Below the pieces are notes generated by a model. The model made no database searches and was not told the DNA's origin. It worked only from the letters and a program-made list of their open reading frames with translations. The position numbers and the translations under genes were made by a program. From positions 1 to 12,454 of the forward strand of contig JAALLB010000024.1 of the NCBI GenBank assembly GCA_011087745.1: 12,454 nucleotides of DNA, written 5' to 3'. Shown here piece after piece: positions 1-7,139 of this stretch. The first letter of the stretch is position 1; the number at the start of each line of letters is the position of its first letter. Source of the DNA: Hyphomicrobiales bacterium. GTDB taxonomy: Bacteria; Pseudomonadota; Alphaproteobacteria; Rhizobiales; Rhizobiaceae.

Positions 1-245
1 CAGGGCAATCCAACTCGGATACACGATGGCGAAAGATGTGTGAATCGAGTAGCTGATTGGGGTGAGCGCACCATGTCTTTTAGAAACGGCGATAAGTCCA
101 TATTGGAGCCTGGAATGACATTTCATTTCATGCCAGCACTTTGGCTGGATGATGGTGGATTGGAAGTACAGAACCAATTTTAATTACTGACAGCGGCGCT
201 GAATGTCTTTGCAATACACCGCGTGAAATGACTGTAAAGTTGTAA
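1..245 (+). pseudogene. M24 peptidase-fold protein, C-terminal fragment, ectoine-hydrolase-like (DoeA/EutD), frameshifted
   Basis: The window opens inside a coding region. Frame 1 reads ..DWGERTMSFRNGDKSILEPG.. and then MTFHFMPALWLDDGGLEV before running into a stop at 178-180. From 171 the third frame continues the same protein as EPILITDSGAECLCNTPREM.. and stops at 243-245. One missing base near 168/169 explains the break: adding an A gives a smooth V-T-E-P-I-L-I-T-D reading. The segment matches the C-terminal barrel of M24 pita-bread enzymes. Where metal-dependent members usually have a ligand Glu (an IEP-type motif), this protein has FHFMP. That fits ectoine hydrolase DoeA/EutD, reported not to depend on metal, which opens the ectoine ring. 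Another M24 protein (Xaa-Pro peptidase-like) is possible. The gene is convergent with rirA, with a 7-base gap. The break may be genuine decay or a sequencing error. Confidence 0.62.
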
Positions 246-252
246 TGCTGCC

Positions 253-717
253 TTAATGAGCAGAAGCCTCATAGCCTTCAAGCAGGTGCAGTCCCAATAG
301 TTCTTCAATGCCGGAGCGTTGCGAGATCAAGTCTTTGATTGTAAACTTATCAAGCACGGCAAAAAATGCATCGAGCGCTCCACGTAAAGCCATGTTGAGA
401 CCACAGTGATTAAGCAACGGGCAATCTGTTCCATCTGCTTCAAAACAATCCGCCATTGCGAAATTATCTTCAGTTATGCGAACGATTTCGGATAGCTTGA
501 TATTTGATGCATCTTTGGCCAACTTGATTCCACCATTGCGACCCCGCGTAGATTCGACAAAACCATGCTTTACAATTGGCTTTAATATTTTAAACAAGAA
601 TGCTTCTGATAAGTTATATGCACTCGCAATTTCAGGAATTTGACTTAATTTCCCATCATTTGCGGCGCAATACATAAGGATGCGAATGGCATAATTTGTT
701 TGTTTTGTCAGGCGCAT
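253..717 (-). CDS. rirA: Iron-responsive Rrf2-family transcriptional regulator RirA
   Basis: This is a 154-residue Rrf2-family repressor. An N-terminal winged helix-turn-helix (about 1-75) includes SEAFLFKILKPIVKHG and the basic wing RGRNGG at 58-63. The [4Fe-4S]-binding cysteines are C91, C99 and C105, the positions known for rhizobial RirA. In that family the cluster senses iron and cellular Fe-S status; the loaded protein represses iron-uptake genes at IRO boxes (TGA-N9-TCA). The start at 717 is preferred because it gives the family N-terminus MRLTKQTNYA and has a GGAG Shine-Dalgarno at 724-727, six bases upstream. An in-frame ATG at 729 would add MEHP but overlaps that ribosome site. The gene is divergent from fbpAB, and an ICE-type Irr box lies upstream, so Irr repression under low iron is likely. 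IscR or NsrR is less likely given the sequence. Confidence 0.92.
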   Translation of the reverse strand: MRLTKQTNYAIRILMYCAANDGKLSQIPEIASAYNLSEAFLFKILKPIVKHGFVESTRGRNGGIKLAKDASNIKLSEIVRITEDNFAMADCFEADGTDCPLLNHCGLNMALRGALDAFFAVLDKFTIKDLISQRSGIEELLGLHLLEGYEASAH

Positions 718-749
718 AGGGTGCTCCATAGAATCTGCATTCCAGCTAC

Positions 750-766
750 TTTAGAACAATTCCAAA
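750..766 (-). promoter_or_regulatory. ICE-type Irr operator upstream of rirA
   Basis: The plus strand reads TTTAGAACAATTCCAAA, matching the alphaproteobacterial ICE/Irr-box consensus TTTAGAA-N3-TTCTAAA at all but one defined position. It sits in a 19-base imperfect palindrome (749-767, CTTT/AAAG ends). It lies about 33 bases upstream of the rirA start and overlaps a weak rirA promoter candidate (TTTACT at 770-775 and TAAAGT at 748-753 on the minus strand, 16-base spacer). Irr control of rirA is known in other alphaproteobacteria such as Agrobacterium. Use of this site here is inferred. Confidence 0.7.
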
Positions 767-796
767 GAAAGTAAACCTTTTTAGTCAAGTTTATTG

Positions 797-824
797 TTGA
801 CATTGATTCTCAAGTGGGTAAACA
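797..824 (+). promoter_or_regulatory. Candidate fbpAB promoter
   Basis: A perfect -35 hexamer TTGACA lies at 797-802. The best -10 at 16-base spacing is TAAACA (819-824), which is weak. The putative -10 touches the IRO palindrome, so a repressor bound there would block polymerase. Supported by position and the -35 only. Confidence 0.45.
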
Positions 825-843
825 TGACAAAATTAGTCATGTT
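821..843 (+). promoter_or_regulatory. IRO box, predicted RirA operator of fbpAB
   Basis: This is a perfect inverted repeat with 8-base arms, AACATGAC (821-828) and GTCATGTT (836-843), around a 7-base AT spacer. Its core at 825-839 is TGA-N9-TCA, the consensus of the rhizobial iron-responsive operator bound by RirA. It ends 23 bases before the fbpA start and abuts the likely -10. With rirA divergently adjacent, this is strong contextual evidence that RirA represses fbpAB when iron is plentiful. Confidence 0.8.
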
Positions 844-866
844 AATATTCAACGCGAGTTAAATAA

Positions 867-1898
867 ATGAAAATCCTCCTATCCCTCCTGATTGGCGCAA
901 CTGCTCTTTCAACCTTCTCCAGCAGTGCTTTTGCTGAAACAGTAAATATCTACTCTTATCGTCAACCTGATCTAATCAAACCCGTTCTGGATGCTTTTAC
1001 CAAGCAAACCGGGATTGATACGGAAGTTCAATTTTTAAAAAAAGGTATGGTAGAAAAACTGGAAGCAGAAGGCGCTAATTCTCCTGCAGATGTTATCATG
1101 ACGGTTGATATCGGACGTTTGTCGGAGATTTCAGGTAAGGGGCTGACACAATCTTTTAGTAATGATGCAATCAATTTGAATATCCCAGAAAGCTTCAGAA
1201 GTGCCGATGGCAGCTGGTTCGGGCTGACTATTCGTGGCCGTGTTGTTTATGCTTCCAAGGAACGTGTTGCTCAAAACGATCTAACATATGAAGATCTGGC
1301 AAACTCCGAGTGGAAAGGGCGCATTTGTACCCGGTTAGGTCAGCATGCTTACAATGTTGCGCTGTTTGCATCCATGATTGCCAACAAGGGCGAGGAATAC
1401 ACAGAACAATGGCTCGGCGATGTTAAAAACAATTTGGCCAGAAAGCCTGATGGCAATGATCGCGCACAAGCAAAAGCAATTTTTTCGGGTGAATGTGATC
1501 TTGGCATCGGCAACACCTACTACATGGGCCTAATGCAAAACAATGAGAAGAATCCTGAGCAAAAGGAATGGGCTAAATCAATAAAAGTGATTTTTCCTAA
1601 TTCTGGCGACCGCGGAACCCATGTAAATGTTTCAGGCATGGCTCTAGCCAAGAATGCTCCAAATAAAGATTCAGCAATTAAGTTGATGGAATTCCTTGCA
1701 AGTGGTACGGCTCAAGAAATTTACGCAGAACTAGTACACGAATACCCAGTTAAACTAGGTGCAAAACCATCAGCAACCGTTGCTGGTTTTGGCGACATCA
1801 AACCGGATACACTAGGACTTGATGCAATTGCGAAGCTTCGTAAAGCTGCTTCAAGGCTGGTTGACAAGGTAGGATATGATAACGGCCCACAAAGTTGA
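867..1898 (+). CDS. fbpA: Periplasmic Fe(III)-binding protein of an iron ABC transporter
   Basis: A 343-residue type-II periplasmic substrate-binding protein of the FbpA/FutA ferric-ion family. It carries a Sec signal peptide (MKILLSLLIGATALSTFSSSAFA, given as residues 1-23) with predicted cleavage after AFA, so the mature protein starts ETVNIYSYR. The adjacent tyrosines Y218-Y219 in GNTYYMG match the paired Fe(III)-ligating tyrosines of FbpA proteins; Y28 or Y30 near the mature N-terminus may also take part. The role is to capture Fe3+ in the periplasm and deliver it to the FbpB permease. Its stop overlaps the start of fbpB by four bases, so the two are co-translated. A predicted RirA operator immediately upstream indicates repression by iron. 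The substrate is inferred from family and operator; a thiamine- or polyamine-type binding protein is unlikely given the tyrosine pair. Confidence 0.9.
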   Translation: MKILLSLLIGATALSTFSSSAFAETVNIYSYRQPDLIKPVLDAFTKQTGIDTEVQFLKKGMVEKLEAEGANSPADVIMTVDIGRLSEISGKGLTQSFSNDAINLNIPESFRSADGSWFGLTIRGRVVYASKERVAQNDLTYEDLANSEWKGRICTRLGQHAYNVALFASMIANKGEEYTEQWLGDVKNNLARKPDGNDRAQAKAIFSGECDLGIGNTYYMGLMQNNEKNPEQKEWAKSIKVIFPNSGDRGTHVNVSGMALAKNAPNKDSAIKLMEFLASGTAQEIYAELVHEYPVKLGAKPSATVAGFGDIKPDTLGLDAIAKLRKAASRLVDKVGYDNGPQS

Positions 1899-3562
1899 AT
1901 GAAATAACACTATCCAGAAATAGCAGCAGATCAAGAACTCGGAACAATAGCAGACTTGTTATTGTTGCCGGGTTTTTGGCTGTGTGCTTGTGTTTGCCTG
2001 TTATCGCATTGGCTTTCATAGCATTTGGCGGAGACTTTGAAAGCTTTTCCCACATCGCAACAACCGTGATGCCAACCGCCACTAAGACTACATTTCTATT
2101 GCTGTTGGGAGTAGGGATGTTAACGGCCTCGATAGGGACATTAACCGCATGGTTGGTGGCATTCTACGACTTTCCGTTTCGCAACAGCTTACAGTGGTTG
2201 TTGATGCTGCCGCTCGCTGTTCCGACCTATATTTCCGCCTATGCGTTTGTTGAATTCTTTTCATTTACTGGAGAATTGCAAACTCTCGTGAGAACAATTG
2301 GCGGATTTCAATCACCACGTGACTATTGGTTCCCCGAAATCAGATCCCTGGGAGGAACAATTTTGGTAATGGGGATGGTCTTGTTTCCCTATGTATATCT
2401 ATCAGTCCGTACAATGTTTCAATTTCAAGGAAGTAATGTCCTTGATAGCGCCAGAGTTCTTGGAGCAGCGCGGTGGCGGTTGTTTTTCAAAATTATTTTG
2501 CCTCTAGTTAGACCAGCCATCATCCTTGGCGTCACTTTGGCCTTGATGGAAACATTGAATGATATCGGTGTGGTTGAGCACATGGGTACACAAACTCTTA
2601 CGTTTTCAATTTTCTCTGTATGGCTAAACCAGAATGATTTGGCAGGAGCAGCGCAAATTGCACTGTTTCTTTTGGTAATCGTAATCGGCTTGATTGCGAT
2701 TGAACGTTATAGCCGCGGGGAAAGAAAGTTCCATGAAGCCAAAGCTACCAGTTCAAAACCAAAAATCACTCGAAGGGATCTGGTTGGTAGTAGCAAATAC
2801 ATCGCCTTTTTAGCATGCCTGTTGCCTGTGATCTTGGGATTTGGAGTGCCGGTTTATGTTTTGGGAAAATATGCAGCTGCTGACATATCGGGAATTTTTT
2901 CTCCACAATTGGTTGAGGCTTTTTTCACGAGTGTAAGTCTAGGGATTGTTGCAGCTATTTTTGCGGTCATCATTGGTTTATTGCTGACATACTCGCTGCG
3001 GGTAACAAATATCCCAATTTTGCAAAAACTGGTTCGCATTGCTTCTTCTGGTTATGCAGTGCCGGGTACTTTGGTTGCGCTTGGTATATTCTTGCCGCTG
3101 GCTACATTTGACAATCAATTGGATGGTGTTTTGCGCTCTACGCTTGGTATTTCATCTGGTTTGCTTCTTACGGGCTCCGGTGCGGCACTCGTGTTTGCTT
3201 ATGTCGTCCGCTTTATGGCCATGGCTGAAGGAAACTTGAGCAATGGATTTAATAAACTATCACCCAATATAGATATGGCCGGTAGAAGTCTTGGGCGAAC
3301 TCGCGGTCAAGTTTTGAAATTGATCCTGTTGCCCATCATGCGACCTGCAATTATCGGAGCAGGGCTATTGGTCTTTGTGGAAGTCATCAAGGAGTTGTCA
3401 GCAACAATCATGTTGCGTCCATTTGGTATGAATACTTTATCGACCCATGTTTATGATTATGCTTCGCAGGCACGGGTAGAGGACGCAGCAATCGGTTGCT
3501 TGCTAATAATTGCTGCCGGTGCCGTGCCAGTGATGTTGCTTCTAAGTGTTGGAGAGCGTTAG
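1895..3562 (+). CDS. fbpB: Iron(III) ABC transporter permease, fused two-half type
   Basis: A 555-residue inner-membrane permease made of two homologous halves, as usual for FbpB/AfuB-type iron transporters. Hydrophobic segments occur at about 21-44, 66-90, 100-122, 152-173, 205-222 and 252-269 in the first half, and 302-323, 342-367, 388-402, 424-440, 482-505 and 532-550 in the second. Each half has an EAA-type cytoplasmic loop that docks to the ATPase: DSARVLGAARWRLFFKIILP (184-203) and DMAGRSLGRTRGQVLKLILL (460-479). The start is a TTG at 1895 overlapping the fbpA stop (TTGA), with no strong ribosome site. No other in-frame ATG occurs before residue 59, so translational coupling is likely. 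The stop TAG overlaps the convergent quinone oxidoreductase stop by four bases. The expected ATPase gene fbpC does not follow. Confidence 0.9.
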   Translation: MNEITLSRNSSRSRTRNNSRLVIVAGFLAVCLCLPVIALAFIAFGGDFESFSHIATTVMPTATKTTFLLLLGVGMLTASIGTLTAWLVAFYDFPFRNSLQWLLMLPLAVPTYISAYAFVEFFSFTGELQTLVRTIGGFQSPRDYWFPEIRSLGGTILVMGMVLFPYVYLSVRTMFQFQGSNVLDSARVLGAARWRLFFKIILPLVRPAIILGVTLALMETLNDIGVVEHMGTQTLTFSIFSVWLNQNDLAGAAQIALFLLVIVIGLIAIERYSRGERKFHEAKATSSKPKITRRDLVGSSKYIAFLACLLPVILGFGVPVYVLGKYAAADISGIFSPQLVEAFFTSVSLGIVAAIFAVIIGLLLTYSLRVTNIPILQKLVRIASSGYAVPGTLVALGIFLPLATFDNQLDGVLRSTLGISSGLLLTGSGAALVFAYVVRFMAMAEGNLSNGFNKLSPNIDMAGRSLGRTRGQVLKLILLPIMRPAIIGAGLLVFVEVIKELSATIMLRPFGMNTLSTHVYDYASQARVEDAAIGCLLIIAAGAVPVMLLLSVGER

Positions 3563-4552
3563 GTCTTTAATACAATCTTGCCAATATGCCCACTCGATTC
3601 CATTCGCTCATGTGCTTTTCTGGCATCTTTCAAATCAAAACTACTATCCATAACTGGTCTAACCTTGCCGTTCTCAATCAAAGGCCAAACCTGGTCCTGC
3701 AATTCTCGGGCAATTTGAGCTTTGAATTCAACTGAGCGAGCCCTGAGAGTAGAGCCTGTGTGGGTAAGGCGTTTCAACATGATAGGCATGAAGTTGGCTT
3801 CAGATTTTGGTCCACCCAAGAACGCTATTTGGACAATCCGGCCGTCCATCGCCGCAGCTTTATAATTGCGCGAAGTATATGAGCCACCAACCATATCAAG
3901 AATAACATCAACGCCTTTGCCGCCAGTTATTTCCTTGGTGCGTTCTTCAAAAACCTCATCACGGTAATTGATTGCGTGATCCGCTCCAAGAGACAGGCAT
4001 GCTTGGCATTTTTCATCGGTGCCTGCGGTCGTGATAACGGTTGCCCCAAAAGCCTTTGCGTTGAATTGCAGTGGTTCCTATCCCGCTTGTGCCCCCATGT
4101 ACCATAAAAGTTTCACCTTCAAGCAGTCCACCACGCTCGAAAACATTATGCCAGACTGTGAAAAATGTTTCCGGAATTGCACCAGCTTCTTCCATGGAGA
4201 GACCTGCCGGGATTGTGAAGGTATTGGAAATGTCTACATTGACATATTCGGCGTAACCACCACCGGGAACCAGCGCCATAACATGCTTGCCCACATTTAT
4301 TGGCGCAACACTTGAACCCACAGCCACGATTTCGCCGGCAACTTCCAACCCGGGAATATCCGATGCGCCAAGAGGAGGCGGGTAACCGCCCATGCGTTGT
4401 AGGCAATCTGGTCGATTGATGCCCGCAACTCTGACGTTAATTAAAACCTCATTTTCATCCAAAGATGGAATAGCTCGCTGGGTAACTTCAAGTACCTCAG
4501 GTCCGCCAGGTGTGCTAATTTCTATTGCTTGCATGGTTTCTGGCAAATTCAT
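3559..4552 (-). pseudogene. Zinc-independent NAD(P)H quinone oxidoreductase (PIG3-type), single frameshift
   Basis: Two overlapping minus-strand frames together encode one medium-chain dehydrogenase/reductase of the quinone oxidoreductase PIG3 family. The N-terminal part (from 4552) has the GroES-like domain with GINRPDCLQRMGGYPPP and VHGGTSGIGTTAIQ, the Rossmann nucleotide-binding glycine motif. Near 4060 the frame breaks: the family expects IQLAKAFGA, and the DNA reads ATTCAA-C-GCAAAGGCT, as if two bases of a Leu codon were missing. The other frame then reads AKAFGATVITTAGTDEKC onward, without a stop, to HIGKIVLKT. With two bases restored it would be about 331 residues, the usual family length. 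No zinc-ligand cysteines are seen. A good ribosome site, AGAGG (4561-4565), supports the start. The enzyme would reduce quinones with NADPH. Either a recent pseudogene or an assembly error; the intact flanks favour a very recent event or error. Confidence 0.85.
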
Positions 4553-4617
4553 CGATAATTCCTCTTTGGTAATTATTCACCACAATAAATAAACTTGTAC
4601 GGTAGTTAACTCAAAAA

Positions 4618-4645
4618 GTGACTTGTCCATTATTTATCATATGAT
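4618..4645 (+). promoter_or_regulatory. Candidate promoter of the formate dehydrogenase operon
   Basis: GTGACT (4618-4623, 4 of 6 to the -35 consensus) is followed after 16 bases by TATGAT (4640-4645, 5 of 6 to the -10). It lies about 150 bases before the first formate dehydrogenase start. A perfect 12-base palindrome TATCATATGATA (4635-4646) overlaps the -10 and could be an operator. The rest of the 4553-4794 intergenic stretch shows no other gene or structure I can support. Confidence 0.35.
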
Positions 4646-4794
4646 ATTAGTGTGAAACTGGACAGGGTTCCCGGTCGGATAGTAGGCTAAATGTACACCA
4701 GCCGTCTACGCATTAAGATTAAGTCGTGGACAGTAGCTTTCCAACCCATAATTCACGTATTACTATTGCTGAATATAAACTCGGAACCGACTCA

Positions 4795-6504
4795 ATGAAC
4801 AAACACTTCACTCCCGATGGCCCAAGACGCGGAAAAGGGAATAAAACTCACCACACAAAAGGTCGTCAACTTGATGAAGCTGCTCTTGCTGAGGTGGATG
4901 ACTTAATTGGTGATGGTGAGCGCAAACGCGATTTGTTGATCGAATACCTTCATTTAATCCAGGACAAATACAGCTGCCTGGAAGCCCGCCATATGCGTGC
5001 ATTGGCAGACACCATGAAGATTTCCATGGCAGAAGTATACGAAGTTGCTTCGTTCTATGATCACTTTGACATTGTCAAAGAAGGTGAAGCCAAGCCTGCA
5101 CCAGTGACAATTCGAGTTTGCGATTCATTGTCTTGCATGATGGCTGGTGCAAAAACATTGATTTCTCAGTTGGAAGCCGGTGCGGATAAAGAAAAAGTTC
5201 GCATCGTGCGTGCGCCATGCATGGGTGGGTGTGATGTAGCGCCTGCAGCCCGTGTAGGTGATAAGGAAGTTGGCAATGTAACCGTAGAAAGCCTGCTTGA
5301 GCTTGCTGCAACGGGTTCAACCAATAAAGACATTCCTGCAGATATCCCTGAATACGTTGCACTGGATGCTTATAAGGCTGATGGCGGTTACAAAATTTGG
5401 GACAAGGTAAAATCTGGTGCGATTGAATTTGATTCAATGCTCGATCTATTAAAGGATTCAGGTCTTCGCGGTTTGGGTGGGGCAGGTTTCCCGTCTCATA
5501 TGAAATGGAAGTTTGTCCGTGGATATGAAGGCCCCCGCTTGATGACCATCAATGGCGATGAAGGCGAGCCCGGCACATTCAAGGATCGTTATTACCTTGA
5601 GCGTGATCCCCATCGAATGTTCGAAGGTGCGCTGATAGCTGCCTATTATGTTGAAGCAGAGCGTATCTACGTTTACATGCGCGATGAATATCCAGCTGTT
5701 CTTGAAATTCTCCGTCGTGAGATTGCCGCACTTGAAGAAGCCGGAATTTGTGAAAAAGGTTTCCTAGAGCTTCGTCGCGGTGCTGGCGCTTATATTTGTG
5801 GTGAAGAATCGGCGATGATTGAATCCATCGAAGGAAAACGCGGAATGCCGCGCCACCGGCCTCCATTTATTGCTGAAGTGGGTGTATTCGGACGCCCAAC
5901 GCTCAACCACAATGTGGAGACACTTTTCTGGATACGAGACATTGTGGACAATGGCGCTGACTGGTTTGCTTCACAAGGTAAAGAGAACCACCCGGGGCCA
6001 CGTTCATGGTCTGTATCCGGTAGGGTTAAAAAGCCAGGGGTCGTTTTGGCACCAGCAGGAGTTACCATTCGTGAGTTGATCGATGATTATTGTGGTGGCA
6101 TGGAAGATGGACACACGTTCAAAGCTTATTATCCGGGTGGTGCGTCAGGTGGTGTATTGCCGGCAAGTATGGACGACCTGGCACTGGATTTTGGTGAGCC
6201 GCTCGCCTCTCTAGGTTCATTCGTAGGATCGCATGCCATTGTAGTCTTGTCTGATCAGGATAATATCAAAGATGCTGTACTCAACACTCTTCAGTTTTTC
6301 AAACATGAATCCTGTGGCCAGTGTACACCGTGTCGAGGCGGAACAGAAAAAATGGTTGCCATGCTTCAAAAAGGCGGTGATTTGGACGAGGACGCCATCG
6401 CTGATCTGGAACTGGTTATGCGTGACGCGTCTATTTGTGGCCTGGGACAGGCTGCACCCAATCCGGTTAGGCACTTGTTGACCCACTTTAGAGATGATCT
6501 TTGA
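4795..6504 (+). CDS. fdsB: NAD+-dependent formate dehydrogenase, fused diaphorase (beta) subunit
   Basis: A 569-residue fusion of a NuoE/FdsG-like domain and a NuoF/FdsB-like domain, the architecture of the beta subunit of Methylobacterium FDH1. The N-terminal thioredoxin-like part (about 35-170) holds a [2Fe-2S] site: C109, C114, C142 and C146. The NuoF-like part starts near 210. RGLGGAGFPSHMKW (225-238), NGDEGEPGTFKDR (253-265) and GAYICGEESAMIES (331-344) form the FMN and NADH sites. The C-terminal [4Fe-4S] site has C507, C510 and C513 in ESCGQCTPCRGG, plus C548. It takes electrons from the catalytic subunit and reduces NAD+ at FMN in the cytoplasm. ATG 4795 is preferred because the sequence before it looks unrelated; a GTG at 4726 is in frame and would add 23 residues. 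Its stop overlaps the next start (TGATG). Confidence 0.88.
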   Translation: MNKHFTPDGPRRGKGNKTHHTKGRQLDEAALAEVDDLIGDGERKRDLLIEYLHLIQDKYSCLEARHMRALADTMKISMAEVYEVASFYDHFDIVKEGEAKPAPVTIRVCDSLSCMMAGAKTLISQLEAGADKEKVRIVRAPCMGGCDVAPAARVGDKEVGNVTVESLLELAATGSTNKDIPADIPEYVALDAYKADGGYKIWDKVKSGAIEFDSMLDLLKDSGLRGLGGAGFPSHMKWKFVRGYEGPRLMTINGDEGEPGTFKDRYYLERDPHRMFEGALIAAYYVEAERIYVYMRDEYPAVLEILRREIAALEEAGICEKGFLELRRGAGAYICGEESAMIESIEGKRGMPRHRPPFIAEVGVFGRPTLNHNVETLFWIRDIVDNGADWFASQGKENHPGPRSWSVSGRVKKPGVVLAPAGVTIRELIDDYCGGMEDGHTFKAYYPGGASGGVLPASMDDLALDFGEPLASLGSFVGSHAIVVLSDQDNIKDAVLNTLQFFKHESCGQCTPCRGGTEKMVAMLQKGGDLDEDAIADLELVMRDASICGLGQAAPNPVRHLLTHFRDDL

Positions 6505-7139
6505 TGATTGAAGCTTTCGCCATAACTCTTTTTGGTGTTGCTTTAGCGCAAGCATCGCCTGGTCCCAATTTTCTGGCCGTTGTCAGAGCTGCACTTGGGC
6601 AGGGTCGAAAAATGGCACTATATACGGTTGCCGGTATTGCGACAGGCATGTTTGTTTGGGCGACATTGGTAGCGTTTGGGCTTGCGACTGTTCTTGCTGT
6701 TTATCCGGCACTCCTTACCGCCATGAAAGTTTGCGGCGGTACTTATCTGCTTTGGATGGCTTACAAGGCCATAAAATCATCGTTTCAGCAGCAAAAAATG
6801 ACAATAAGCGCTGATAGCAAAATTTCTTCTGGATCAAGTGCCTGGTTGCACGGTCTATTGGCTATCATGACAAATCCGAAAGCTGCATTGATGTGGACTG
6901 CAGTAGGAAGCTTCCTGTTTGGTAACGGATTTAATGCAGCACAAGTTTTGGCATTTGGGCCAATTGCAGCAGTTTCTGCCACATTGATTTATGGCAGTTA
7001 CGCTTTCATGTTCTCAAGTGGAATGGCAATAAAAACCTACTCCAAGTTTGCAAGATGGATCGAACTTTTATTCGGCACTGTTTTTGGTTTGCTTGGTGGA
7101 AAATTATTATTAGACGGAATTAAGGAAATAAAACAATGA
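6504..7139 (+). CDS. LysE/RhtB-family amino-acid exporter
   Basis: A 211-residue integral membrane protein with the LysE-family N-terminal signature: AQASPGPNFLAVVRAALGQG at 15-34, followed by a second helix TVAGIATGMFVWATLVAFGL. About six hydrophobic segments are visible, consistent with the family. Characterised members export basic or neutral amino acids or small metabolites by proton exchange; the substrate here cannot be told. The start is the ATG at 6504, which shares one base with the formate dehydrogenase beta stop (TGATG). A TTG three bases earlier is also in frame. The 3' end overlaps the DUF1330 start by four bases (ATGA). It is therefore probably translated as part of the formate dehydrogenase operon, although the family has no known role in formate oxidation. 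Confidence 0.88.
   Translation: MIEAFAITLFGVALAQASPGPNFLAVVRAALGQGRKMALYTVAGIATGMFVWATLVAFGLATVLAVYPALLTAMKVCGGTYLLWMAYKAIKSSFQQQKMTISADSKISSGSSAWLHGLLAIMTNPKAALMWTAVGSFLFGNGFNAAQVLAFGPIAAVSATLIYGSYAFMFSSGMAIKTYSKFARWIELLFGTVFGLLGGKLLLDGIKEIKQ

Noticed and set aside
253..729. Upstream ATG at 729 as the rirA start
   Set aside because: It would place the start codon over the GGAG ribosome site and add MEHP, which is not part of the usual RirA N-terminus. It would also shift the cluster cysteines from their family positions 91, 99 and 105.
4019..4315. Plus-strand open frame over the quinone oxidoreductase
   Set aside because: The minus-strand reading matches a known family over its whole length; this frame shows no homology and no good ribosome site.
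4553..4794. Small gene, riboswitch or mobile-element end in the gap before formate dehydrogenase
   Set aside because: Only a promoter-like pair and short AT-rich palindromes are visible. No terminal repeats, target duplications or conserved RNA folding were seen.
5075..5437. A minus-strand open frame of 120 codons inside the formate dehydrogenase beta gene
   Set aside because: The translation is rich in Gln, His, Leu and Cys with no domain, as expected for the complement of a real gene.
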